From assembly GCA_021014945.1 (NCBI GenBank), contig MU266419.1, positions 1 to 64,000 of the forward strand: a stretch of DNA of 64,000 bases, in the 5' to 3' direction. This document shows positions 45,630 through 56,302 of the stretch, in pieces. The notes below the pieces were generated by a model, which saw only the letters and a program-made list of their open reading frames with translations, made no database searches and was not told where the DNA came from. Every line of letters begins with the position of its first letter. The stretch's first letter is position 1. The stretch is from Leucogyrophana mollusca. Lineage: Eukaryota > Basidiomycota > Agaricomycetes > Boletales. The position numbers and the translations under genes are program-made.

Positions 45630-46330
45630 ATGCACGTAATACAGAAAGCCTTTCCGCGTACGAACTCCGCCAAGTCCAAGGGTTCCCCCTGTTGCTCGTC
45701 GCCATCAACATCGCCCCCCTCCCCCCGCCCAAACGACCACCGTCGATGGCAACACACCACACGTGACCCGTAGGTGAGCATACGTAGCGAGTCGCTGGGG
45801 TGACACATCTGCAGCATACAAATTATTTAAGCGCACCTTCCACTGTCCACCGCGTCTCACCGGTGAGCACCCCGAACTTCTTGCTTTGATGTTTGGCTCT
45901 CATCGATATCCACACCTGTCTCACCCACATCTACGCCCAAATGGCCCCCGTCCACAGCGGCACGCTATACGCTGCCCGCACACGTCACCTGGACCTTGCT
46001 CGAGTGGTATAAAGTTCTCGTGGCCCCACCTCGGCGCCAATATTCCACGGCAGCCGGACCTACCAAACCCTGTGCTGCTCCGCAATGCCCTTCCTCAAGG
46101 TCACGCCCCTTTATTTGTCCGGCTTTCTTCAGTATTACGACCTGTTGGCCCATGGATATTACCTCGACACCCTCGAGGTGCAGGCCCTTCGAAGCGGGAG
46201 GTTACACGCAAAACTACACATAAGGTCAGAGTACACACCTACTGCATCGTTTGGGAGCTCGAAGAGCCCGAACCTTCCGCATCTTGTGGAACAGGAGATT
46301 GGAGGACCTTAAATTGTCGCTGCCCATACA
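45630..46330. other. Block X relic then unassigned sequence
   Basis: 45630-45990 is block X. A 75-codon plus frame at 46085-46312 (KVTPLYLSGFLQYYDLLAHG) looks protein-like but has no recognised family or splice partners. Confidence 0.35.
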
Positions 46331-46333
46331 GGG

Positions 46334-47795
46334 TCAGTCATATGAAGAATGCACAAGAAGGCGGCAGACCTGCTCGATCCCCGACCAAGTGTCCAGGCCA
46401 AGGGCATCGAGGAGGCGATGATAGGCCCTCTCCCCTTCTCCATATATGACGGTGATCTGAACATCAAGCAAGCCCATCAAAGAATAGGCCATGTCTTCTG
46501 GCAGTGTTGTCATCCTGTTGGACGCCCAGCGTAGCACTTCGGCGGCACGATGGCGCCCTGGGGTAAAATCTCGGAGAGATTCCTTGGGCACACCAGTGGC
46601 GCTCGCCAGCAACTCCAGAAAGGGCTCGACCGACTTGTGATTGAACTGCTTGCTGTCGATGTATGGTTGCCATTGGCTGTTGTAGAACCGGACGATACGC
46701 GGAGCTATTGCCTCCAGTAATGTCCACCCTCGGGTGAACCAATCACTTCGTTTCAGATCTTCTGAGTCACTAAGGTGGAAGTCGTATAGATATACGATCG
46801 TCAGCGCCGAGCCCCTGTACCACGAAAACATGGAGACGATGGTTTCCTGCAACTCCAGGCTGCTCGTTTTGTCGATACAGCAGGTGTCGCTCCAGGCCCA
46901 CCGATAGCCCAGATTACGTGCAGTGCGACAGAATCCCTGCAGCTTGGCGATCCCGCGTGATGCGGGCATCTCGTATATGTTGGGCTCGAGGCTCCCGTAC
47001 AAGGGTTCATCATCCTGCCACCTGTGGGACAACATGACGTACCCAAAGTACCTCTCTACAACCTTCCTGATAGAATCTGCGTGTTGAAGTACAGGTGGAT
47101 TGGTGATAAGGAAAAGTAGGGAGCCGAACTCGAACGACTCTTCGAACATAGCCCTGCGGTCGGATGGAGAGCATAGGGACCCATGAACAGTATCGATCAG
47201 GCGCAAAGGACTGTTGGCGAGGACTCTGTCCACAATGTCCCTGATCACTGCGAGAAGTCCCTCTGTCGCTGTGCTACGAAGAGGCGGAAAGAAATTGTCG
47301 TCACCATCATCTGGGTATTCTCCATGAATTGCACCATCTTGATCCTCCGTCGCTGTGCTGTGAAGAGGCGGAAAGAAATCGTCGTCACCGTCGTCTGGGT
47401 ACTCTCCACGACTCGAATCATCTTTCTTGCGAATGTTCTCAGTCTCGAGCGTGTTTGGAGACTCGAACGTATTCTCGATCGTGAACGCGGGCCTGGCCTC
47501 GGGCACCTCTTTCTCCTTAGTATATCGCGGAGGCAGGCTCCTACATGTCCCAACTGCTTCAGCCGACGGCGTGGTTGGAGCTGCAACCAGTAACTTACTT
47601 TGCATCAGCTGTGTCTATACGTAATTTTCCATACTTTCCTGGACCGGACGGTGAACCTTTGGGTTTTCCTGGTGTCAATGCGCTGTCTAGTATGAAAGGC
47701 TCAGAACCATCATCTCGGGCCCAAGCATGCCCTCTGACGTACTTGCCAGTGAACGGTTGGTAGCATCTTCCTGCTGCTTTCTTATCCCAATTGTT
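46334..47795 (-). CDS. HET-domain protein 1
   Basis: The main exon is 46334-47540. An intron 47541-47598 (GTAAGT..TGTAG, 58 bp) joins it in frame to an upstream exon 47599-47795, which reads KKAAGRCYQPFTGKYVRGHA onward. An intronless start at 47605 is possible but places the strong donor inside the first codons. The upstream exon has no ATG and a further 5' exon is likely. The HET motifs are YVMLSHRWQDDEPLY, WAWSDTCCIDK, MFSWYRGSALTIVYLYD, WFTRGWTLLEAIAP and EDMAYSLMGLLDVQITVIYG. Before them lies a duplicated 28-residue acidic module (GEYPDDGDDDFFPPL, twice). HET domains in fungi trigger incompatibility cell death. The protein ends soon after the domain. Confidence 0.75.
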
Positions 47796-47855
47796 CTAGC
47801 CGACGAGCTCAGGCTATCTTCCTGCTTTCCCATCCCGGTTGTTTTAGCCGACGAC
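47766..47855. repeat. Imperfect tandem duplication of about 45 bp
   Basis: TCTTCCTGC..TATCCCAATTGTTCTAGCCGACGA and a second, slightly changed copy lie side by side. The duplication covers the possible 3' splice site of the upstream HET1 exon. Confidence 0.6.
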
Positions 47856-48155
47856 CTGTTTGGGTGGTGAGAGTGAAAGTGAAAGTGATGAACGCCTTGG
47901 CTTCAGATCTTCAGACTCGGAGTGCATATTTCAGTCCAAGCGCGCGCTCAAAGTCGGCCGCCGTATGACCGCTCGAGCGCTGGCCTTCGCATCGATCCGA
48001 CCAATAATATCACTCATCATAGCACCGTACCTCGTAAATGCGTCCAACATTTGCCCTAGATTTTACACTCTGAGAGCCCCAGATTAACAGTTACTCATTC
48101 ACTTTGACTCGACATTATTTTCCATCCAGAATCTCCCCCACTTTATAATCACTCC

Positions 48156-49948
48156 ATGCTGTCAATGACCACACGCACAGATAACGCCAACGTTGGCGAA
48201 TCTTTGGTTACTTTCTTTTCCAACTTCTTCGACAGGTAAGATATCACCAGTTTTCAGCGGGAGGACACCAGTTGAGGCAATTTGGCAACATGGATTCCAC
48301 AGGCTAAGAAACAACAGCTTCGACGACGACGATTTCCCACCACCAAACAGCGTAAGCCTGGAGGATGCAGAGGCTGCAATCGATGCAGTCGTAGGCCGAG
48401 TACTCAGGGATGCACCTTTTCATCTCTTTCACACCATCAAGGAAAAATTATATTCCGAGTCAGAGCTCGTTTCTACGTTCCGGGGCTCCTCTGATTACAA
48501 GTGCCTACTCGGTCTCCAGACAAGGCAGGAGACGATTCTAACGTCCGTCATCGAGGCTACCGTCACGAGGTATTTTCAGTACGCCATGCTCTCCCATAAG
48601 TGGGAGGATGACGAGCCGCTATATGAGCACGTGTCCTCGACTCCGCAGCTTCCAAGAAAGCCTGGCGGTATGATCAAACTACGACGATTTCTCGAAACTG
48701 CGCAAATCGAGGTATCGCTGGGCCTGGAGCGACACCTGCTGCATAGACAAGACAAACAGCACAGAGCTGCAACGGTCCATCTCCTCGATGTTCTCGTGGT
48801 ACAGGAACTCGGCGATCACCGTCGTTTACCTATCAGACGTTACCACTCGATCGCTGGATGCTCTGATGCAGAGCGCGTGGTTCTACAGAGGGTGGACTCT
48901 TCAGGAGCTGCTTGCTCCACGTGTTATCCGATTTTACAAGAAGGATTGGACACCATACACAGAAGGGTCAGTGGCTAACGACAAAGAGGTCGAAGGTATG
49001 CTGCAGTCGTTGGAGGCGGTTACCGGGGTGGACCGAGAGTCACTCACGCGCTTCACGCCTGGGCGGGGAAATGCGAGGCAGAAGATGGCGTGGGCATCCA
49101 AGAGGAAAACGAAGTGGAAAGAAGACATGGCGTACTGCCTCATGGGCATCTTCGATGTCTCCATTGCCGTCCAATACGGCGATTCAGAGAAAGATCTAGT
49201 CTTCGGACGCCTGATGGCCGCGATTTTTGGTCACCCAGACTCGGGTGACCTCAGCCCTGCCGATTGGGTTGGGCCACAATCGAAGTTCAACAGCGGCCTC
49301 CCTGCACATCCTAGTTGTTTCTTAGGTGCTCAATGGAGGCTTCCGGCCGGTATCCTATGGGGAATGCAACAGCCATTGAAACCTCAGTCATTGGAACTCT
49401 CACTCCGTAGCAAGCCAGTGACTACAGAGCTTTTGCGTCGTGCTCATGCACACATCGCTCAGATGCAGTCGGATTTCGAGAAATCACTGGAACCTCAACT
49501 CGGCGCCAACTCGAAGCTCATGATATCGTGCACACGATATGCGGTGGGTTCTGTGACCCTTCTCCGACATGATCAAGTTGGCGGCCGTTACCATCATCGC
49601 ATCCTCGCTGGAGGATTGTACGAGTTCGAAATTCACACCACGGGGCAGCTGGATCGGGTTTCCGACCAACCCTGTCCATATATGGTGGCAAGAATTTGGG
49701 GAGGAAGCGATCTGGGTTTCATGCGAACACCAAAAAACTGGGTCCTGGATAAACTGCATACAGAGGAACTAGTACCAAGAGCAACTCATAAGCTTTTTGA
49801 GCCATTCGTTGCGATATTACTGGTACAAACTTCCGATCGTGCTGCTGGTCCCTATCGACGGATTCCGACGATTGGTCCCATCGTAGCACGAGCAACTAAG
49901 CTAGATATTCTACAAACTCCCACCGTCTCAGCCCTCGATGTCTTCTGA
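48156..49948 (+). pseudogene. HET-domain protein 2, frameshifted
   Basis: Likely exon 1 48156-48235 (start at 48156 or 48165), intron 48236-48302 (GTAAGA..CACAG), then one long exon. The frame runs through NNSFDDDDFPPPN, a helix AAIDAVVGRVL and YAMLSHKWEDDEPLY. At about 48700-48712 the coding sense moves to the next frame. Removing one A in CGCAAATCGAGG restores SRYRWAWSDTCCIDK. The second frame then runs to 49948 with MFSWYRNSAITVVYLSD, WFYRGWTLQELLAP, EDMAYCLMGIFDVSIAVQYG and a C-terminal region of about 230 residues. No intron explains the shift. It is a single-base insertion or a sequencing error. It lies head-to-head with HET1, about 360 bp apart. Confidence 0.7.
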
Positions 49949-50655
49949 ACGCGATACCTACCCTTACATTCAATACAATACGATATCAGAATACCTTCGG
50001 GCCTCCCAGCGTCTATTGTACGTAAACCATAGATCGTCTTGATGATTTCACTTCACGTAGTATACGGACGAGGCCGCTGGCTAGCTCCTCAAGGAACTCG
50101 CTATTTGACTCCAGCCGAATGGATGTCGATGTACCTCTACCCACCTCACTCTGTTCCTTTTCCGTGCGTCACCTTCGCTCTCTTCCAGCGCTAATTCGTG
50201 ACCATATACACCGAGGCTCGATTGTGGGTAGGAACTGTGGTAGAGAGCTGGAGGCCGGTGAAAGAGGGGGGAAGCTGTTGGGAGGTTTGTTTTGTGGGCA
50301 GTATATTGGGAAGAAGGTTGATAGGTTGTGGTCAAGTTTGCTTTGGTCGCTTTAGCCCGTCCGGAGTGGGAGCGGCGTCGACCCACCAGCAATTTCATCA
50401 AACGTCCATGCTCGGTAGGGAGAATCAAATCATACGCCGCGACTCCATGCCATGCACATGGTTGGACTGTACATTTAGATCGTGGCTAGATCCAAGTTTA
50501 CTGTGATGCCTGCGTATATCCATGTGAAGAAGGGGTACTTGTCTAAGCACGTTTGCGGTCCTCGTCGCTATCCCCGTGATGTATCCCAACGCGGACCCCA
50601 TCCCAGCTTCGCCTAGTAGCAGTTCAATCCAATCCACCAACGTAAGCTCGCAAAT
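49949..50655. other. No gene seen
   Basis: Frames of up to 115 codons occur but with no conserved features or splice signals. Confidence 0.4.
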
Positions 50656-50659
50656 AGAC

Positions 50660-50900
50660 GGACTCAAGAACTCAAATGCCAGAATCGAACGCAAATTTGC
50701 CCTCCAGCGACAGGATCCTCCCATTTCGATTGTGATCCCCCGCCATCCTCGAGCCACTCCGTGAGGCTCTCCTTGTCGGTGACACTCGCGATCCCGACCG
50801 CGAGATCGTTCTCCCCTGCCTACTTGACAAACTCTGCACCTTATGCGACGCGGAGGAGCCAGGCAAGGTAGACGGCTTCGAGAGGGCAGATATCACTGGG
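50660..50900 (-). pseudogene. CDC73-like relic K9
   Basis: The minus strand gives PLEAVYLAWLLRVA and a degraded Arg/Ser-rich version of the SVTER region. It is the rightmost trace of the repeated segment. Confidence 0.4.
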
Positions 50901-50909
50901 TAAGCTGGT

Positions 50910-51511
50910 CTGGCGGAGTCCTATGTCGAAGGTGAACGGCGGAGGCGGCGCTAGACATGGTAAAAGATACCACAAGGAAGGCAGAGATAGAGGAAGAGAA
51001 TCGTGCAAGGGGCGTGCGAGCGCACGTGTCCCACCCCGACAACAGCCTCGGAACTCACCAGAGTGACCGCCCGCAGTCAGAACGCAAACAGTCGCTCGAA
51101 TTACGCGACAAATATTGATCGTACAGACGAGGCAGCGGCGCGCGGAAGGCTCAAACAAAATGAATCAGGTATGGGTTGGCTTTTGGTGGTCACGGTCACG
51201 GTCTTGCTTTTGTGCTCCGCGATAGAGAACCGATCGCTTAGTCAGCTGCACCATTAGACGAAGGTTCAAGGAAGCTTCCGACTCCGAACCAGAAACACTA
51301 GGCAACGTTGTGGACTTTTCCGTGCAGTGTCCGGTGTTCTCCTTCGCTGCTGAAGCGCTGATGCCCCTGCGAGTCTGTCCCACTCCCCCCAGGGCCTGGG
51401 TCTTAGGTTTGGACAGCCTCAGTCCTGTGGCACCGCCTTGCGTACTAGTCGGCATGAGTTCAAATTACCAGTGTTCTCCTCTCCCGTCGATCTGCCACCC
51501 CAACCGACAAT
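50910..51511. other. Block R relic, no gene
   Basis: 50910-51150 resembles 9985-10160 (shared GGAGTCCTATGTCGAAG and GCACGTGTCCCA). The rest, up to the kinase start, is unassigned. Confidence 0.45.
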
Positions 51512-53387
51512 ATGAGCAATGATTCTGAGCATGCGCGGAGGCTGCAGCAGAAAGAGAACGTACTCGACAATGTCGAATGCACGAATCCTCTGTTGAGACC
51601 CACAAAGGTGAGGGATTATCAAGGCATCTCTGTGTGCCTCGCACCACCAGGGTCCTCTTTTCCAAGATCGTGACACTAACTCATACTGCTCGCTAGCCGA
51701 CTGGCCTCTCGCTGCTGTTGCCATCTGATGGAGGACTGGCATCTCGAGACAGCGATATTTTGCAGCCTCTGGATGTCAATGGAGCGGCATACTCTCCCAT
51801 AGCAGGTCGCAGTTCATATATCCTCCAGCCGGCCGGAGCGCTCTCACGGTTTTGTGAAACGACGGAAGGGAATGCAGCGAGAAGCAGGTGAGGACTTTCT
51901 TTTCTTTTCTCTCTCTCCAGTGGTAGTCTAATATCCGCTCGCATTAAGCTTTCACTCTGTATGGCCCTCACGCGATCTTACAGGCCAGATCAAGCGCAGG
52001 GGAAAATACCCAGTGGCTCATGGCGGATTTGGCGACATCTGGAGGTGTGTTTGGGACGCCGATTCACGCCGCATCGAGGTCCGTGTACTATGTTCATCAC
52101 GCTTGTGTCAATCCGGTAAAACCTTTATGGTATTTATCAAGGTTGCAGTGAAAGCTATCAGGGCCCCAATCTTGAGCGATGAGGATAAAGTGAAGAAGGC
52201 TCGAGTTGGTATTCTCCTTGAGGTCTCTGCGATTACTCACAATGCGGTGATCATAGAGGCTTCGTCGTGAACTTGAGGTCTGGGGCAGGCTCAGTCATGT
52301 GAACGTGTTGCCTCTCTACGGCATGACGGCGGAATTTGGGCCGTTAATGTCGATGGTGTGCCCTTGGAAAGACAACGGGGCACTGGGCAGCTACCTCGAA
52401 CGCTGCCACGATCGGTTAAAGACTCCGGACCGAATCAACTTGGTGAGACCCGCTGTGTCACATGAACGCCTGACTGCAATTGAGAGTGCGATCTAGCTCG
52501 GTGATGTTTCTGCAGGACTTCGATATCGTTCGTCAATTGACATTTCCTGGCCCAATTTTTGTTTGACGTATTCGCCCCTCCCCCCATGACACAGTTCATT
52601 CTTGTTCAGTCGTGCATGGAGACCTTTCTGGTGCAAGTTCTACTCATTCCGGATCCAGTCGTTCACTGAGACGTCATTCGCAGTCCAACATATTAATTGA
52701 TGCTAAAGGCAACGCCTGTCTCGCCGACTTTGGTCTCTCGACTGTCATAATGGAGTTCCAGGGCACGTCATACTACACATCCTCTATCAAAGGAGCAGTA
52801 CGATGGGCCGCGCCGGAGCTGTTCGAAGTGCTTGACGAAAACGAGGGCGGATCTCCGCCGAGCCTTCCCACTACGTCGAGCGACATCTACTCATTTGGAA
52901 GCGTCATGCTGCAGGTCAGAGCTCTATACGTCCCCAGACGCCAAGTACACAGTCCCCTAAGCTCAATATGCCCACACAGGTACTCACAGGCACCGTCCCC
53001 TATGCTCACATCAAGAAAGATGCCGCGGTGCTCGTGTCGATTGCAAAAGGGATAACACCCAAGCGGCCCCGCGAGCCCGAGATTTGCGACCGGCACTGGC
53101 ACCTTATCCAGCAGTGTTGGGCACCACAGCACCGACGCCCGTCCATCGACGATGTTGTCAGCACTATCAAATGGGAGGTGATTTATGCCATGTATCATGA
53201 GCACTCGACGTTTGCGCCTCATCCCTTATTCCCCTCCGCCCCTGAGACTGCCTTCCTGTATGACCTGCCGTGGTCTGCCGACACGATGTTCACACCCGTT
53301 CTACCGTCTTATCTTGAACCCCACGTTTTGACACCAGTACAAAGTGGCTCCATGGGCATCCTGCAATTTGGTTTGCCAGAATATTGA
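51512..53387 (+). CDS. TKL-type protein kinase
   Basis: Proposed exons: 51512-51607, 51697 to 51853 or 51887, 51984-52078, 52142-52204, 52257-52442, 52497-52527, 52610-52632, 52684-52914, 52980-53387. The kinase motifs in order are AHGGFGDIW (glycine loop), VAVKAI (lysine), RELEVWGRL (helix C Glu), NVLPLYGM and MVCPWKDNG (hinge), HGDLSGSNILID (catalytic loop with Gly in place of Arg), ADFGLS, WAAPELF and SDIYSFGSVM. The intron inside the catalytic loop starts GCAAGT (52633); only this GC-AG reading keeps the frame. The exon 2/3 junction does not close in frame with the strongest donor (51888), so that part is uncertain. The segment between GLRY and VHGDL is a few residues shorter than usual. 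The C-terminus is Pro/Tyr-rich. Key residues suggest activity; the substrate is unknown. Confidence 0.7.
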
Positions 53388-53719
53388 TTTTCCTCCCTCT
53401 TTTTCGCTCCTATCTTGTTTCGTTAGCAGTAGTAATTGCATCCATGCAACCAGATTTAAACCTGCAAGATGCGGCAACACCGTCGGTGGAACCAATGCAA
53501 TTTTAATTGTTCGCAAGTGTATAAACATGAATGCGATGAAGATATGAAAGGAATGAGCGATGCTATGTGGTGCGAATACCGATGATCTAAAACTATAAGA
53601 TGAAGATGATAAATGCAATGAGTGTGCGATAATGGTGTGCGATAATGGTGTGCGATGAAAGTGCAAGGGTATCAAATGCGAGGTAATGCTGATAGTTCGA
53701 AATGCCAAAAGCCGGCTCT
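53388..53719. other. 3' flanks, convergent gene ends
   Basis: Short intergenic region between convergent genes, with a small repeat GCGATAATGGTGT repeated in tandem at about 53624-53655. Confidence 0.5.
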
Positions 53720-54512
53720 TTAATCCTTGACGTAAAACTCGGGGATCCAAACGTTCCTGTAGTAATGCAGCGACAGAAGCCAGATGTCGCTCACGTGGAC
53801 CGCGTTCGGATCCAGGGCCCACCGCTCAAAGCCACGGGTAACCGGAACTTTGCCCTGGAGAGTATCTATAAGCATGCGTAGGCGTGGATAAGAGAAGTCC
53901 ATGACTTACAGCGACTTTAGCGTTGTAGTTCCAAAGCAAGCTGCAGACCTCGCCGGCAAGGCGGTTGCGCGTGATAGGCGCACCAGCGTACACCGTACAT
54001 AGCCTCATGTGTCCTGGGTCGTTGGCAGCGCGGGGATCATACCCAGGCCACTGTTGCATCCCGAGTTAGCGCGAAAAAGCCAGTACGTTTGTTGCTGGAG
54101 AGCTCACCTCAAGCGCGACGTTCGTCGTGCGCCAGCCATGCTGCTCGAAAACGCGGTCGTTGGGTGCGTCGACGAGGACGGTGTCCTTAAGGATATCCTT
54201 AACGCGCGCGCCGGGAAAGCCGTTAGTGCTGAATGTGATGGCAGGTATGCTCTCCTGTGACGGCGTGAATAACACCCCACGGGGGAGTCGCGCGAGCCTC
54301 TTTCCGTCGGGAAGATGGAAGTACGGTGGCATATCCGCATGCATGGCCGATGGATGGCGCGGCGGGTTAGTCATCCGTGAGTAATGCTAGGGGAAAATAC
54401 AAGCGGTCAATGAATTTGATTGGGAGTGTTGAGGGGGGAGAAAACTCACAGTCGTGGTCCCCGGGCCGACAGGGTTGCGCATTAGTTGCTGTGGGTCGAC
54501 ATACTGAGCCAT
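53720..54512 (-). CDS. Conserved fungal protein of unknown function
   Basis: Four exons on the minus strand: 54512-54450, 54386-54108, 54050-53910, 53854-53720, giving 205 residues with all junctions phase 0 and GT-AG. The start MAQYVDPQQLMRN is followed by PPYFHLPDGKRLARLPRGVL, STNGFPGARVKDIL, WPGYDP at an exon joint, and the C-terminus ALDPNAVHVSDIWLLSLHYY ending EFYVKD. This matches a recurring Agaricomycete protein family that I recognise by pattern but cannot name. There is no signal peptide or membrane segment. The exon chain closes without gaps, so the gene looks intact. Confidence 0.7.
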
Positions 54513-56302
54513 GGCTTAAAGGTTTCAGGGATAGATGCGACGAGGCGAATGAAAAGACTTTGCGGATGAGGTCAGGTAGGAGATGTTGGGACTGTTCGTT
54601 TGATGCGGCCATCCGACGACGAGAGCCAGGTTTTATAACATACTGTCCACGAAAGTGGTCCACAAAGCATCGAGTGGGTGGAGTGTGGTTCTGCCAAAGC
54701 GCAAAGCGTCGGGTCCACAGGAAAAGCGCCATGTCCGCCAAAGCAAAGAGGGCACAATGGAAATTGATGGACGCGAGACTTCGTGACAATGGTTTCGGAG
54801 GAGCAAAGCGGGCCGTCCAGATATAGTATATACACAGCACAGTTTGAGACAGACAAGGTGGTGCCACGACTTCAAAGAGCGAGCGCGCCACCGTCGCTTG
54901 GACCTCCGAGAATATATTTGGATGATAAGAAGCCTGCCTGGTGGATCGCGGCATAAAGCGTGATGGGCGGGTGATTGGAGTTACCTTCGGCAACACCTCG
55001 TTGTCGCGCAGAGGCAAGGTCGTGAATACGCGCAAGGACCCTGATACAGGAGCCATAGCAAATTTTCGCAGCTTAAAATTGTCCTGTGGAGTTCTATATC
55101 GTGATCGAGTCCTTTCGGGCAGAGACATCGATGGAACAAGTGTGTCGCATTCCGTAGTTTAACTTGAGTTTCTAGCGCCAGAGCACCAAGTTCGCGCTCG
55201 GCGAGGTGGATGGGCCCGTATTGGCTGGAGTTCTGGTATGAGTTACGACCGTCCTACATTTCAGCTTGCAAGCTGAAACGGCTCAGCCCATACACCGCTT
55301 GCATCCACGGTGAACCAAGTCTGACGATCGACGAGAGGATGGAGACGATCAGAGACGCATTCTCGGCGTTCGCCGTTTGTGTGGCGATGCCAATCCCCAA
55401 TAAAAACGCGTCAAACGGACGATTTGACATATCGAAGTCATCCCGCTTCAACTTTCCATCTACGTGTGGGGGCATGGGGAAGTCCCAGACGTGTGCTACA
55501 CGGCATGTGCATGAACTTCAATCACCACTCATCATCATAGAACGATGTGACGTGGGGTGCAAATGTTCCGATGCAGGAACCGGTGGCACTATCCCTCCTC
55601 ACGATATCAGCTCGACCTATGCTCTTTGTCCCAGGCCTGGCGCGGCTCTGAGCTGACCGTTGCCAACTATCCGGATCCCCACGACCGACACGCCGGGCCC
55701 GCCGCATTGGAGGAGCAAAACCCACACATTGCACCTCTCCAATTGCGAAAACATCTCCGTTGCGAAGCTGGAGCAATTCGTCCGGGTAATTCCGGCCAAG
55801 TCACAAGGAGTCGCACATGAAGGCATGAAGGCGTGGGCTGTGGAGCGTGATGAGAACCTTCTGAGAATATCTAATCATTACAGGGGACCTCGTATGTCGA
55901 CAAGAGACCAAAATGGTTCCGGGCCCAAGATTCTCACTTCAAGTGGTTGACGGCGGTTACGCCTGTAGGAGACTCTGAATACAAGGACTCAGACTATGAA
56001 GGAAAAGGACTGTATTCGGGGAAGATGATATGCACACCGCACAATCCACCCCACAGAGAATCCTGGTGAACACGAGTTGACTCTCGTTTCCGAAATAAGG
56101 TACAGCCCTTACCAAATAACATCCCTCCAAGTGACATTGATGCGAGCTTTAGTCCTTCGCGGTGCAACCAGGGCGGCCTGCCTGGATCACGGGTCGGAAG
56201 GTAAGTAGGGTGAGCCTCCTATCCAGTGATGGTCGATTTAAATTATGCCATTATATACCATCGCAATATTGATATCATCTACGACCTGTTCAGCAAAGCA
56301 CT
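54513..56302. other. No confident gene
   Basis: A 253-codon minus frame (54367-55128) overlaps the promoter and first exon of the gene at 53720 and is probably chance. A plus frame at 55660-55950 contains THTLHLSNCENISVAKLEQF, reminiscent of an F-box/LRR protein, but no partner exons are found. Confidence 0.4.

Noticed and set aside
54367..55128. 253-codon minus frame
   Set aside because: It overlaps in another frame the first exons and promoter of the better supported gene at 53720-54512; composition is not protein-like.
55660..55950. Possible F-box/LRR exon (LHLSNCENISVAKLEQF)
   Set aside because: Only one suggestive segment, no neighbouring exons with compatible phase, and no F-box seen.
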